A stretch of 64,000 nucleotides of DNA from an uncultured Rhizobiaceae group bacterium (GTDB taxonomy: Bacteria > Pseudomonadota > Alphaproteobacteria > Rhizobiales > Rhizobiaceae): positions 248,001 through 312,000 of the forward strand of contig CALGMR010000006.1 of NCBI GenBank assembly GCA_937958815.1, in the 5' to 3' direction. A model generated the notes under the pieces. The model was given only the letters and a program-made list of their open reading frames with translations, was not told where the DNA came from and did not search any database. The translations under genes were made by a program, and so were the position numbers. Shown piece by piece: positions 47,601-55,036 of this stretch; within the stretch, counting starts at the first letter, position 1; each line of letters opens with the position of its first letter.

Positions 47601-48533
47601 GCCAGCCACACTCCATTGGCTTCCGCGATGAAGAGTTCGAGTTTGTGTTTCCGTCTTGGGTTGAAGGGTGCAATGTCCTGCACGCAGATCATCTCCAAAC
47701 CAAGCCACCACCAGAGACACTTGTTTCAGATTTGGGCACAGCATCATCAACTCATCGAGCGATGCGAGAAAATCTGTGTCTGCAAGATTCTGATGCGTGT
47801 TGAGTTTACGATATTCCACACGGCTCAGCGTTTCGACCACGGGTTCAGGATCGTAACCAAACTCGGTTGCGCCTGGGATAAGGTTTACACCGTAAACAGC
47901 ATTTTCGATTTTTCCGATGGGCTTTAGAACTTCAATCGAAATTTGCGGAATTCTATTGCCAAAATCCTCGAGTCCAAAGTCTTCGAAAACGACATAGGCC
48001 AGTCCACGATAAGCAGGCGCATTGCCCGCACCTTGCTTCAACTCAATCAATGCATCCGGCAGCTGGTCTTGTGTTCCACGATAAATTCGAAAGTTGATGT
48101 CGCCCTGTTCAATTTCTTTACCGTCAGCCCAAATTCGACGAATGCCCGCAATTTCCCCTTCGCAAAGCCCCACGGCGAAATTTGCAAAGTAGGAATATGT
48201 TTTCACTGTGGTTTTCGGTTTAGAACCACCCTTGCTGCCTTGCGATTGGGATTGGGTTTTTAAAACTTCGTTGAATTGGGTTGCCCAGATGACTTCCCCA
48301 GCGACGCGTGTTCGGCCAAACACACGCGGAATGGCCGTACCTTCACGCGAACTGAGAACTTGCACATTGTCTAACCGTGGGCCTTCTACAACTCTGTCTT
48401 CTGGCCCGAACAATCTTTGATCGATAGCAGACCCTGCCAACGCACCCACGGCTCGGCCAGCAATTGCCCCCAATGGCCCGAACAGTGAGCCGCCCACAGC
48501 TGCGCCAACCGTTTGAAGTACAAGTGTGGCCAT
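44604..48533 (-). CDS. GTA gp15: baseplate 'megatron' protein with TIM-barrel domain
   Basis: A 1309-residue tail-tip protein. The N-terminus is hydrophobic/glycine-rich (GGSLFGPLGAIAGRAVGALAGSAIDQRLFGPED), typical of GTA gp15. A TIM-barrel-like glycosidase-related domain lies about 420-730 (PWRGRITCFP, FLIGSEMVGLTRVRD, KPIIFAEFGAPA, QNHWDASG). A phage tail-3/receptor-binding style region (about 780-950) and beta-rich C-terminal domains follow. It probably binds the recipient surface and forms the channel tip. ATG overlaps the gp14 stop (TAATG). It is followed by the lysis cassette. Confidence 0.95.
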   Translation of the reverse strand: MATLVLQTVGAAVGGSLFGPLGAIAGRAVGALAGSAIDQRLFGPEDRVVEGPRLDNVQVLSSREGTAIPRVFGRTRVAGEVIWATQFNEVLKTQSQSQGSKGGSKPKTTVKTYSYFANFAVGLCEGEIAGIRRIWADGKEIEQGDINFRIYRGTQDQLPDALIELKQGAGNAPAYRGLAYVVFEDFGLEDFGNRIPQISIEVLKPIGKIENAVYGVNLIPGATEFGYDPEPVVETLSRVEYRKLNTHQNLADTDFLASLDELMMLCPNLKQVSLVVAWFGDDLRAGHCTLQPKTETQTRTLHRGSQWSVAGLNRSQTAQVSSVDGVLSYGGSPSDLSVVRAIQELKSRGLKVCLNPFIMMDIAPYNPLPDPYGNSTQKTFPWRGRITCFPAIGEVASPDKTSAAGEQVASFLGQIQLSDVTVDPQSPGSWLNAQGASEWSYRHMIFHYARLAEFAGGVDLFLIGSEMVGLTRVRDSEDGFPFVDGLKAIASDVKSLLGTNCTVTYAADWSEYFGYHPQDGSGDVFFNLDPLWASSDIDAVAIDNYMPIADWRDDQPDPEEGYSSTDISMLQRHIASGEGHDWYYASNEDRAHKLRTPITDGFEKPWVFRFKDLKSWWNNWHFDRVSGVESNVATDWLPQSKPIIFAEFGAPAIHNSANQPNVFFDAKSAESAVPYFSNGGRSDDAMLSYIAAQQNHWDASGQTFDEQNNPLSTQYSGRMVDFEASQLWAWDARPFPQFPDNQDVWADGENWQRGHWLNGRLGSVRIGDLLQELLKAIGVSNTDTSRVDGSIDGYVIGSPASVRAEIEALLELYQISVFEENGTIVFKSKGIFPIERLPSASFVEEESQPSVTKTLVPRSELSDHVLLDHIDPATEFQNGQIQVEKVNAQNQRKSTLSLPIVSEGYVLQPVLEDWLHTQWTARKTLTFSLPLSMRHLRVGDYVQVNDLEPNQVWQIVSMEEGKHLTLQAKAVDLEASAPVNIPSLTARNFATASDPTVLATFLDLPYIEPLSETVSNFVAVSSKPWVGSVALYASPTTDDYALRQVLEQPATVGELLEELSAEQATSRWVWNHRLRVKLYVGEVFSAAPVQVLAGNNAIAVRARNNAWEILQFTNAELIGENEWELSGLLRGQSGTELEASIGSEIGADIVVLNEAVEAIARSESQKGQVLQWSYGKSDKAIGDASFVQEEFALGHRGDVPFKPVHLTAREAEDGSIYVEWIRRNRLISDSWVPLEIPLDEASESYTVQLRDELQQEHVFETNSAFTSISPAQLQTWFAHQPVSIDISVAQNSTSVGPGSFAHTSLHLNS

Positions 48534-48985
48534 TAAGAAAGCTCACTTTCAAAAACTGATGGGAAAACGAACGACGAAACGAGGCATTTTTGCCAGAAAC
48601 TGCTGAGCCAGGTTTCAACCACGCAATTGCCGTCATAGGCGTGAATGAACTTTCCTTCGTCCACCAAAATGCCCACATGTTTTGCAACTGCGTTTCGACG
48701 CATGCGAAAAACCAAAAGATCAGCGGCTTTTGGGCTCTGCACCTTGTGAAAGTATTTACTTCCAAGGTTGAGCAAGTTCTCCTTGCCACCGGTTTCAGCC
48801 CAAGTGTTGGAATATGGTGGCAAAGGTTCTGGCTCTTCACCTTGGGTTTCGCGCCAGACCCCACGTATCAATCCCAAACAATCGCAGCCAACTGCTTTGC
48901 GCGATGCTTGATGGCGATAAGGTGTATTCAGCCATGAACGTGCGGAGGCAACGATACGTTTCCGTTCGCTTGAAAATTCAGTCAT
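48533..48985 (-). CDS. GTA gp14: NlpC/P60-type cell-wall peptidase
   Basis: 150 residues. The catalytic Cys is in VGCDCLGLIRGVWRE near 36 and the His in KHVGILVDEGKFIHAYDG near 115, the usual NlpC/P60 pair. In GTAs and siphophage tails this protein is part of the tail tip and opens recipient peptidoglycan during entry. It is flanked by gp13 and gp15 in the standard order. Confidence 0.93.
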   Translation of the reverse strand: MTEFSSERKRIVASARSWLNTPYRHQASRKAVGCDCLGLIRGVWRETQGEEPEPLPPYSNTWAETGGKENLLNLGSKYFHKVQSPKAADLLVFRMRRNAVAKHVGILVDEGKFIHAYDGNCVVETWLSSFWQKCLVSSFVFPSVFESELS

Positions 48986-48996
48986 AAATTTTCCAA

Positions 48997-49884
48997 TTAT
49001 TGGGCGAGGCTTGAGCCGTCATTCGCGCCAGATGAAGTGGCATAACCAAGAACGAAATCTTGGCCTGGAATGTGAGGACAACCGCGGAAATTTAGATGGT
49101 TGTTGAATTTTTCTTGGCACGTAGAAAAAGACTTGTCGCACCCGGCAATCAAAGAGAACGTATCGCCCGTTTCAATTTCATTGGGCATAGATTCCCACAA
49201 AATAACATCTTGTTTTTGGGTCACCGCAGTGCTCGCCAAATCAACATTTTGACCTGCATTTTGACCGGTGATCCATGTCAAATTACCTGACACAAACCAA
49301 TTGGGATCAAAGAGCTCCAATTCATGTGATTGAAAACGCTTTCGGCTTTGAACAGCACTCACACTGCCCTCGCAACGCAGTGCTTGTGCCAACGTATCAA
49401 CACCGCATTTTGCGTCTCCTAAAATCGCATCGCATTGACGAGAATATGTTCGCCCCACATTCTTTTCCAAGACAGATGTGAGGCCGCGCAGCTCTGCTTC
49501 AAACAGACTGTCTTTCTGGCTGACCTCGCCAAGGAAGGCCAACCGGGATTGGAACCGTTCGACTGGGTTTTGCCAATTCACCATCCACACGGCAACTTGC
49601 GCATTGTCATATAGGCCTGACAATAAATCCGCTTCGGTAAGCACTTCACCATCCAACACGCCTTCAATCTGTTGATCATCAACAGAAAGACCCAATTGTT
49701 GCGCAGCTTGGGTGGGGCGAAACCCGCTTATGGCTCGGCACGCCACGCCATCAACCACGATATCTTGATCGTGATCGCAAAAACCCAACCGTTCGCCATC
49801 GTTGCGGGTCACAATCCAGCAATTGCAAATTGTGGTTGCTGAAGACGCAAAATGAGTGCCCAGAGCTTGTTGAAAATTGCTCAT
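48997..49884 (-). CDS. GTA gp13: DUF2163 baseplate hub protein
   Basis: 295 residues with the DUF2163 pattern: TICNCWIVTRNDGERLGFCDHDQDI near the N-terminus, SVDDQQIEGVLDGEVLTEADLLSGLYDNAQV near 70-100, GRTYSRQCDAILGDAKCG near 148, and a C-terminal GCDKSFSTCQEKFNNHLNFRGCPHIPG block where Cys residues may hold an Fe-S cluster as reported for the RcGTA baseplate. ATG overlaps the gp12 stop (ATGA). Confidence 0.94.
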   Translation of the reverse strand: MSNFQQALGTHFASSATTICNCWIVTRNDGERLGFCDHDQDIVVDGVACRAISGFRPTQAAQQLGLSVDDQQIEGVLDGEVLTEADLLSGLYDNAQVAVWMVNWQNPVERFQSRLAFLGEVSQKDSLFEAELRGLTSVLEKNVGRTYSRQCDAILGDAKCGVDTLAQALRCEGSVSAVQSRKRFQSHELELFDPNWFVSGNLTWITGQNAGQNVDLASTAVTQKQDVILWESMPNEIETGDTFSLIAGCDKSFSTCQEKFNNHLNFRGCPHIPGQDFVLGYATSSGANDGSSLAQ

Positions 49885-50531
49885 AGAACAACCTCCACGA
49901 TTGGAATTGACGGCACGTCGCCTGCACGAAATGATGACAGGCTGACACTCATTTGGTCGGAGACAAAACGCACAGGAACATCAAATTCAAACCCTGCACT
50001 AACCTCCGCGCCTGCTTGCGGTTGAGCTGCTTCGACAAATGTAATGATGCCGCTTTCCAAATCTACTGAGAAATCCTGACCAAGAACTTTCTCTTCACCC
50101 GCAACGGCAATTTGAACCGTTCCTGCCACCGGTTTTTGGATCAAACGAACATAACCATCTTCACCTGAACCGTATGTTTTAGTCAGTTGAAAACTTCTGG
50201 TTCCTGCCTCCCCCACTCCAATCAATTGATCTGATCCGTTGGGCGTTTGCGTCGGCAAGCAGGATTTCCAATCCAGAGGATCACGATATCGAAAGCCAAC
50301 AAGTGGACCTCGGCGCGCTTCGAAAAACTCCACAACACGATGGAGCGAAGCCACGCTCTTTACGCCGTAGCCCGCTTCATATCGACGACGGCTGTGCGCC
50401 CATCTTTGGTTTCTGTGTTCGCGCCCAGAACCAAGCGTAACAATCTCCGTATTTCTCTCCGGCCCACCACTTGACCCAAATGCAATGTCCGTTGGAAAAC
50501 GTTCTTCGGAAAATTCGATCTGTGCACTCAT
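49881..50531 (-). CDS. GTA gp12: DUF2460 distal tail protein
   Basis: 216 residues of the TIGR02217/DUF2460 family. Family blocks: EERFPTDIAFGSSGGPERNTEIV at the N-terminus, GYGVKSVASLHRVVEFFEARRGPLVGFRYRDPLDWKS near 55-90, QLTKTYGSG near 115, and a C-terminal beta region ending SIPIVEVVL. It forms the ring between tail tube and baseplate. It is coupled to gp13 and starts 22 bp after gp11. Confidence 0.95.
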   Translation of the reverse strand: MSAQIEFSEERFPTDIAFGSSGGPERNTEIVTLGSGREHRNQRWAHSRRRYEAGYGVKSVASLHRVVEFFEARRGPLVGFRYRDPLDWKSCLPTQTPNGSDQLIGVGEAGTRSFQLTKTYGSGEDGYVRLIQKPVAGTVQIAVAGEEKVLGQDFSVDLESGIITFVEAAQPQAGAEVSAGFEFDVPVRFVSDQMSVSLSSFRAGDVPSIPIVEVVL

Positions 50532-50553
50532 GTGTTTCTACGTCCTGATCATT

Positions 50554-51126
50554 TTAAAGAGAGCGACGGCCGCGGCTCACAGTGCGGGTTAACATGCTTG
50601 CAATCTGAGCTTCTGATTTGCGAAAACCCTGCACATCGGGGGTTGTCACATTGAAGACAATGTTCGGCCCATTTGCGCTTGATTGGGTTTGCACGCCAAG
50701 ACGACCATCCGGGCCACGCGCCAACGGCATGATTGCCTCTGCGCCAGCCTCGCCCATCAATCCCAAAGAAGAAGATGACCCCATGCCAAAATATGTTGGG
50801 CTTGCAACCACACCACCTTTCGCAAAAGGCGTGACTGAAGACACGCCTAAGCCGCCAAAGCCACCTGTCGCGCCACCAACCAAGCTCTCAAATGCGCTAG
50901 AGAACAGGTTTTCCAACGGTTTCAGGCCAGCATTCAGGGCAAGACCGGAAAGCTTCAAGGCCAATCCACGCAGTGTTTCATCGAAAGACTTTCCCGACAA
51001 AATCGCAGAACGGATCGTGCCTGTGAAAACGGTTCCAAATTTTTGGGACTGTTTTTGAAGGTCCGTCATTGCTGTTGTAAAACCTGTGAGATCTGCTTCG
51101 ACAGGGACAATGATTTGATCATCCAT
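50554..51126 (-). CDS. GTA gp11: short tape measure protein
   Basis: About 190 residues from ATG 51126, which has AAAGG at good spacing inside two earlier in-frame ATGs (51132, 51141). It has the small-tape-measure pattern: SFDETLRGLALKLSGLALNAGLKPLENLFSSAFESL (amphipathic and hydrophobic), Gly-rich VGGATGGFGGLG, and GLMGEAGAEAIMPLARGPDGRLGV, common to tail tape measures. The short length fits the short GTA tail. It overlaps the tail-chaperone-like gene upstream. Confidence 0.93.
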   Translation of the reverse strand: MDDQIIVPVEADLTGFTTAMTDLQKQSQKFGTVFTGTIRSAILSGKSFDETLRGLALKLSGLALNAGLKPLENLFSSAFESLVGGATGGFGGLGVSSVTPFAKGGVVASPTYFGMGSSSSLGLMGEAGAEAIMPLARGPDGRLGVQTQSSANGPNIVFNVTTPDVQGFRKSEAQIASMLTRTVSRGRRSL

Positions 51127-51337
51127 GTTCATGCCTTTCATGAATGTTGATGTCGGGATATTCGCTCATGATTTTGTGCAACCATGATCTATCCACGGCT
51201 TGGCTGGCTTTCGGGTTTACATGCTCAAGAGCTGCATGAAGTTCTAACAACGAGAGAGACCAAAACTCATTTGGTGACAAATGCAGAAAGCCGAAGCCAA
51301 ATGCCATGACCTGTTTCCAAGGGAATGGAGCGGTCAT
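51119..51337 (-). CDS. GTA gp10.1: small tail assembly chaperone-like protein
   Basis: 72 residues in the position of the small ORF between gp10 and the tape measure (DUF2376/tail chaperone type). It contains GFGFLHLSPNEFWSLSLLELHAALE, the N-terminal pattern of that family (P-x-x-FW-x-x-T/S-x-x-EL). It overlaps the gp10 stop (ATGA) at its start and the gp11 start at its end. Confidence 0.88.
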   Translation of the reverse strand: MTAPFPWKQVMAFGFGFLHLSPNEFWSLSLLELHAALEHVNPKASQAVDRSWLHKIMSEYPDINIHERHEHG

Positions 51338-51678
51338 TCAGCGGTGGGACCGCTTTCAGATGGCTGGCTTGCAGAGCCAAATGTCACTGCCAGAAGTTCC
51401 GACACGATTGTTGCGTAGCCGACAGCTCCTCCTTCCGCCTGCATTTCACCCACATCCGTTTTTTCCACCGTGTGGCCAGCACCTTTCAGCCCAGCAAATA
51501 TTATGGTTTGCATGTCGTTTGCCGACAATCGACCGCTGGAAAACCGGCCAGTGAGTTTGGTCAAATCTTCCGCGCCAAATGCGTCTTCCAGTTCCGCCAA
51601 AGCGCCGAGCGTCAGACACAGTGTCCAGTCGCGCCCATCCAGCTTTGCATTTATTTCGCCCCGATGCCGATTGACCAT
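51334..51678 (-). CDS. GTA gp10: gene transfer agent family protein (tail assembly)
   Basis: 114 residues of the GTA gp10 family: NRHRGEINAKLDGRDWTLCLTLGALAELEDAFGAEDLTKLTGRFSSG is the full N-terminal signature. In tailed phages the equivalent is a tail assembly chaperone. ATG overlaps the gp9 stop (TAATG) and its stop overlaps the next start. Confidence 0.94.
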   Translation of the reverse strand: MVNRHRGEINAKLDGRDWTLCLTLGALAELEDAFGAEDLTKLTGRFSSGRLSANDMQTIIFAGLKGAGHTVEKTDVGEMQAEGGAVGYATIVSELLAVTFGSASQPSESGPTAE

Positions 51679-52094
51679 TACGCTGCCGCCGTGAACTGCA
51701 ATGAACCGGCAGACTCGAGCGCCATTTCGAAAGTGACTTCGCCATTGTGCTCGCCCGAATATTCAAGCGATGTAATTTGAAACGCACCTTCAACTGTGCC
51801 AAAATCGGGAATGACAATTTGCCAGTTCACAATCTCTGAGTGAAAGAACAAAGCGCGGATTCGTTCGTCAGATGCAGCATCTTTGAAAATTCCCGACCCG
51901 CTGATTGAGGCACGCTGCACCCCTGAACCGGAGAGAAGTTCGCGCCAACGACCAGCGCTTTCAAAATCTGTTATGTCGACTGTGTCTGTATTGAAGGCCA
52001 GTCGACGAGATCGCATACCAGCGACAGTGACGAATGCGCTTTCATCTTCGTTGCTCACTTTCAAAAGCAGATCTTTGCCTTTTTGCGCTACCAT
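51678..52094 (-). CDS. GTA gp9: major tail tube protein (TP901-1 family)
   Basis: 138 residues; GKDLLLKVSNEDESAFVTVAGMRSRRLAFNTDTVDITDFES is the TP901-1-like tail tube opening, and EGAFQITSLEYSGEHNGEVTFEMALESAGSLQFTAA is its ending. It polymerises as rings to form the tail tube. A 65-bp gap separates it from gp8, the only sizeable gap in the tail half, and may hold its own ribosome entry. Confidence 0.94.
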   Translation of the reverse strand: MVAQKGKDLLLKVSNEDESAFVTVAGMRSRRLAFNTDTVDITDFESAGRWRELLSGSGVQRASISGSGIFKDAASDERIRALFFHSEIVNWQIVIPDFGTVEGAFQITSLEYSGEHNGEVTFEMALESAGSLQFTAAA

Positions 52095-52159
52095 TGCGTT
52101 TTTCCTTTACAAGCAAAATAATATGGGTTTCAGACGTGCCGATCGTCCAAATTGTGGGT

Positions 52160-52570
52160 TTAGAAAGCTGTTTCCGTCACTCCCCGAAATCTCATGACCC
52201 CATGCAAATGCCCAGACCTTAGGTCTCTACGCGTCTCTGAGAATTGAAGCCGCAGCGCGACCAGATGGTGGTTTTCCAAAGACTGAGGCTGATCGTGAAG
52301 CAACCGCTTCAAATGTGTTTGCAGAACGTGGCACTGTCTGCGTGAGCCGGAATCTGACCAGATATGAATGAACACCGTGACCGCCTCGCCATTTTCGGTG
52401 GAGGTGCTCCAGTCATCGGCGGTTGTTCGCCCGACAACGACATAGGGTGGTTTCACACGATCTGGTACTTGGTCGTAGATCTTTTGACCGTTCAATTCCG
52501 TCCCGAGTTCTGAATCTGCCAACAGAATTTTGAAAATGGATTGTTGTAAATCAAGAGCAGCACTTGTCAT
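52160..52570 (-). CDS. GTA gp8: DUF3168 tail terminator/completion protein
   Basis: 136 residues with the DUF3168 pattern: LQQSIFKILLADSELGTELNGQKIYDQVPDRVKPPYVVVG, then DDWSTSTENGEAVTVFIHIWSDSGSRRQCHVLQ. It caps the tail at the head-proximal end. ATG overlaps the stop of the small upstream ORF (ATGA). Confidence 0.93.
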   Translation of the reverse strand: MTSAALDLQQSIFKILLADSELGTELNGQKIYDQVPDRVKPPYVVVGRTTADDWSTSTENGEAVTVFIHIWSDSGSRRQCHVLQTHLKRLLHDQPQSLENHHLVALRLQFSETRRDLRSGHLHGVMRFRGVTETAF

Positions 52571-52752
52571 GTCTGAAACTCACTTTGGCGGTTGAGTTCA
52601 TCGCGCAGCAACGCTTCGTCTGCTGCAAATTCACTCTCGAAACGTCTGTGTTCATCTTGATCATGTGCAATATCTTCAAGCCGAGCCGCCAAGCCGAACT
52701 TAGCCAACTGTTGCGTTAGATCCTTGAAAGTGATCGTCAAAGCGTTCTTCAT
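52567..52752 (-). CDS. Small unassigned ORF between gp7 and gp8
   Basis: 61 residues, highly charged and helical (KDLTQQLAKFGLAARLEDIAHDQDEHRRFESEFAADEALLRDELNR). It is not a recognised GTA gene; the Rhodobacter cluster has none between gp7 and gp8. ATG 52752 overlaps the gp7 stop (ATGA) and its stop overlaps the gp8 start (ATGA), so it is very likely translated. It could be a remnant or a divergent form of the HK97 gp10-like protein that occupies this position in many phages. Confidence 0.7.
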   Translation of the reverse strand: MKNALTITFKDLTQQLAKFGLAARLEDIAHDQDEHRRFESEFAADEALLRDELNRQSEFQT

Positions 52753-53084
52753 CTTCCCTGCTCCTCCACCTGGCATATGAGGTAACGGCGCTGTTCATTG
52801 GGATCGTGCAGTGTGGTGATCTCAAATGAACGATCGCCCATCGCAAACCGCCAGCCGCTTGCCACATCATCGCGAAAACGAATGACGACCTGGCTTCGTG
52901 TCGTTTCCTGTGTTTGTTGCGAGATGATTGATGTTCTGGGATCGATTGATTGAATCGCTGCCCAGACGAAACCGACGTCTTGCCAGGTTGTGGCAAGACC
53001 ACCGCATCCATCACTTGTCTCAACAGTCTGTTGCAACATCAATCGATGTCGCAACGCGCCCGGGTCGTAGTTTTGCTCTTCCAT
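52749..53084 (-). CDS. GTA gp7: head-tail adaptor
   Basis: 111 residues of the SPP1 gp16-like/head-tail joining family: DPGALRHRLMLQQTVETSDGCGGLATTWQDVGFVWAAIQSI is the typical opening, and QVVIRFRDDVASGWRFAMGDRSFEI the typical middle. ATG overlaps the gp6 stop (TGATG). It joins the head connector to the tail terminator. Confidence 0.94.
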   Translation of the reverse strand: MEEQNYDPGALRHRLMLQQTVETSDGCGGLATTWQDVGFVWAAIQSIDPRTSIISQQTQETTRSQVVIRFRDDVASGWRFAMGDRSFEITTLHDPNEQRRYLICQVEEQGR

Positions 53085-53653
53085 CAGATGCGCACCTGTT
53101 TGAATTGGGACACCAGAGTTTCAAACCCTGCTGGCAAACTGACAGGTTGGTTATGTGGCGACACGGCGCCACGAAATTCGTACCAATGCGCAACCAGAAG
53201 AAGGATTGCCCGCTTCAGAGCGTCGGGGACATCGACACCCAAATCACCAAATCCAACAGTTGCATCTATTTCAAATCCGTTGGCAGCAGTGCCCACAGAC
53301 ATTGAATGGGAGAACTGTAAAACCGTCGGCGTCTCACCCTTCAAAAGTTCATAGGCTTCGGGTTGCAGCAAAGACGGTTCACCGTTTTCGTCATAGGCCG
53401 TGAGCGAAGCAATCGACACAACAGGCCCAATTTGAAGCTCTACCGAGCAGTTCAACGGAAAGGCGCTTTCGTACTGACGCCAAACCTGCGTTATACATTT
53501 TTGACCACTGCTGAATTCTGTAAACTGACGCGCCGCTTTCAGCGTTTCCATCAATAGGCTGTCTTCGTGATCATGATCGATGCGCAAATGGCTCTTCACC
53601 TCTTGCAGGCTGAGCGGTTCAATTGATGGTGGCGTTATGAGTGCAACTGTCAT
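53084..53653 (-). CDS. GTA gp6: head-tail connector
   Basis: 189 residues from ATG 53653. The family opening PLSLQEVKSHLRIDHDHEDSLLMETLKAARQFTEFSSGQKCI is that of phage_connect_1/gp6-type connectors, and the C-terminal ALKRAILLLVAHWYEFRGAV helix is conserved. An in-frame upstream stretch to 53710 overlaps the hairpins and is not used. It lies 126 bp after the capsid gene, the largest gap in the cluster. Confidence 0.93.
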   Translation of the reverse strand: MTVALITPPSIEPLSLQEVKSHLRIDHDHEDSLLMETLKAARQFTEFSSGQKCITQVWRQYESAFPLNCSVELQIGPVVSIASLTAYDENGEPSLLQPEAYELLKGETPTVLQFSHSMSVGTAANGFEIDATVGFGDLGVDVPDALKRAILLLVAHWYEFRGAVSPHNQPVSLPAGFETLVSQFKQVRI

Positions 53654-53692
53654 GGGTCTCCCAATCGTAAAAATGAAAACCGGAAAGAAATA

Positions 53693-53721
53693 CGGCCCCG
53701 TCCAGAACATGAACGGGGCCG
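53693..53721 (-). terminator. Hairpin between capsid and connector genes (distal)
   Basis: A perfect 9-bp GC stem: CGGCCCCGT (53693-53701) against ACGGGGCCG (53713-53721). On the minus strand it is followed by TATTTCTTTCC, so it may be a weak terminator that lowers expression of genes after the capsid. Confidence 0.65.
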
Positions 53722-53733
53722 CAGATCGGCACT

Positions 53734-53760
53734 CAACTGCACGGTTTTCGAGTGCAGTTG
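53734..53760 (-). promoter_or_regulatory. Hairpin just after the capsid stop (proximal)
   Basis: CAACTGCAC (53734-53742) pairs perfectly with GTGCAGTTG (53752-53760), about 20 bases after the capsid stop codon in the transcript. No T-run follows directly, so a 3'-end protecting role for capsid mRNA is more likely than termination. Confidence 0.6.
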
Positions 53761-53779
53761 GGCTTAGTCGGGAGGAAAT

Positions 53780-55036
53780 CTAAGCTGTGCCGAATTTGAT
53801 GAGTTTAATCGCGTCGAAGTCTTGCACGCCACCGCCGATACGCTTGGTCGTGTAGAACAAAACATATGGTTTTGCTGAATACGGATCGCGCATGACGCGC
53901 ACGCCTGCGCGGTCAACAACGAGATAGCCGCGACGGAAGTCACCAAAAGCGATTGGTGTTTCGTCGCTTGCAATATCCGGCATGTCTTCCGCCTCCACCA
54001 CAGGGAAGCCCATCAGCATAGCTTGTTGGCCAACCGCGGATGGTGCTTGCCAGAGGTAATTGCCATCAGCATCTTTCAACTTACGCAATTCTGCTTGGGA
54101 TTTGCGGTTCATGACAAAATTTGCGTTTTGGCGATAACCCGCTTTCAAGCTGTAGATCGTATCGATCAAAACGTCAGCGCCATCAGAGGCTGCTAGTGCA
54201 CCATCTTCGCCTGTTGCCACATAGCCAAGATTGCCCCAAGACCAGTTTGCTTCGTCAACAACGGGTGCAGACAGGAAACCTGTTGGTTTGTTGTTGCCGT
54301 CACCGTTTACAAATGCTGCGCCTTCTTGCTCTGCAAATGCGGTCTCAACTTCTTCAGCAATCCATGCATCAAGATCGATGGCAGCGTCCTCCAGCAGTGA
54401 AGAGGTTGCTGCCGGCATGGCGTAGAGTTCCATTGTCGGGAACTGCAGTTCAGACAACGAAGGTGTGGTCGTTTGTGGGCGCACATCTGTTTCGCCCACC
54501 CAACCCACATTGGGACCAGATGCTGCAAATGGCTTTTTGAAGACAGAAGCGGAGACCTGGCGCACCGTCGAGATGGCTCGAATTGGTGAAATCGCTGCCA
54601 GTCGGCTGCCAATTTCTACAGACAGTTCGTCTGGAACAAGATAGCCGCCATCAGGGTCGCTGCCCACAGACATCGCTTTTTCTTCCAGTGAGCGAAGACC
54701 ATGATCATCGCCAGAACGAATGTAAGCTTCAAAGCCTGACTTATGTTCCATTTCGGCGATGGACGAAACGCCACTGCCACCGAGTGAGGGACGTTGGTTC
54801 TTCAAGATCAATGCATCAAGATGCATCTTTTGCTCGTCGATTGATTTGTTGATCCGGTTCATTTTTTCGTCAGTAATGACATCGGACGACATGCGTTTTT
54901 CAATTTGATCCAAGCGCTCGTCATTTGTGTCTTTGAAAGATTCAAAGGCATGCATAAAATCGTCAAAGGCCGCAGCAATATCGGCTGACTGACCCATCTT
55001 AGTTTCCGGTGCTGATGCACTGTTTTGGGTGTTCAT
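53780..55036 (-). CDS. GTA gp5: major capsid protein (HK97 fold)
   Basis: 418 residues from ATG 55036. An N-terminal acidic coiled-coil delta domain (about 15-100; FDDFMHAFESFKDTNDERLDQIEKRM) is removed by the protease. The HK97-fold body starts after MSVGSDPDGGYLVPDELS (about 120) and contains RVSASVFKKP-type blocks, ISTVRQVS, GDGNNKPTGFL, LKAGYRQNANFVMNRKSQAELRKLKD and a C-terminal GGGVQDFDAIKLIKFGTA. ATG overlaps the protease stop (ATGA). Two hairpins follow the gene. Confidence 0.96.
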   Translation of the reverse strand: MNTQNSASAPETKMGQSADIAAAFDDFMHAFESFKDTNDERLDQIEKRMSSDVITDEKMNRINKSIDEQKMHLDALILKNQRPSLGGSGVSSIAEMEHKSGFEAYIRSGDDHGLRSLEEKAMSVGSDPDGGYLVPDELSVEIGSRLAAISPIRAISTVRQVSASVFKKPFAASGPNVGWVGETDVRPQTTTPSLSELQFPTMELYAMPAATSSLLEDAAIDLDAWIAEEVETAFAEQEGAAFVNGDGNNKPTGFLSAPVVDEANWSWGNLGYVATGEDGALAASDGADVLIDTIYSLKAGYRQNANFVMNRKSQAELRKLKDADGNYLWQAPSAVGQQAMLMGFPVVEAEDMPDIASDETPIAFGDFRRGYLVVDRAGVRVMRDPYSAKPYVLFYTTKRIGGGVQDFDAIKLIKFGTA

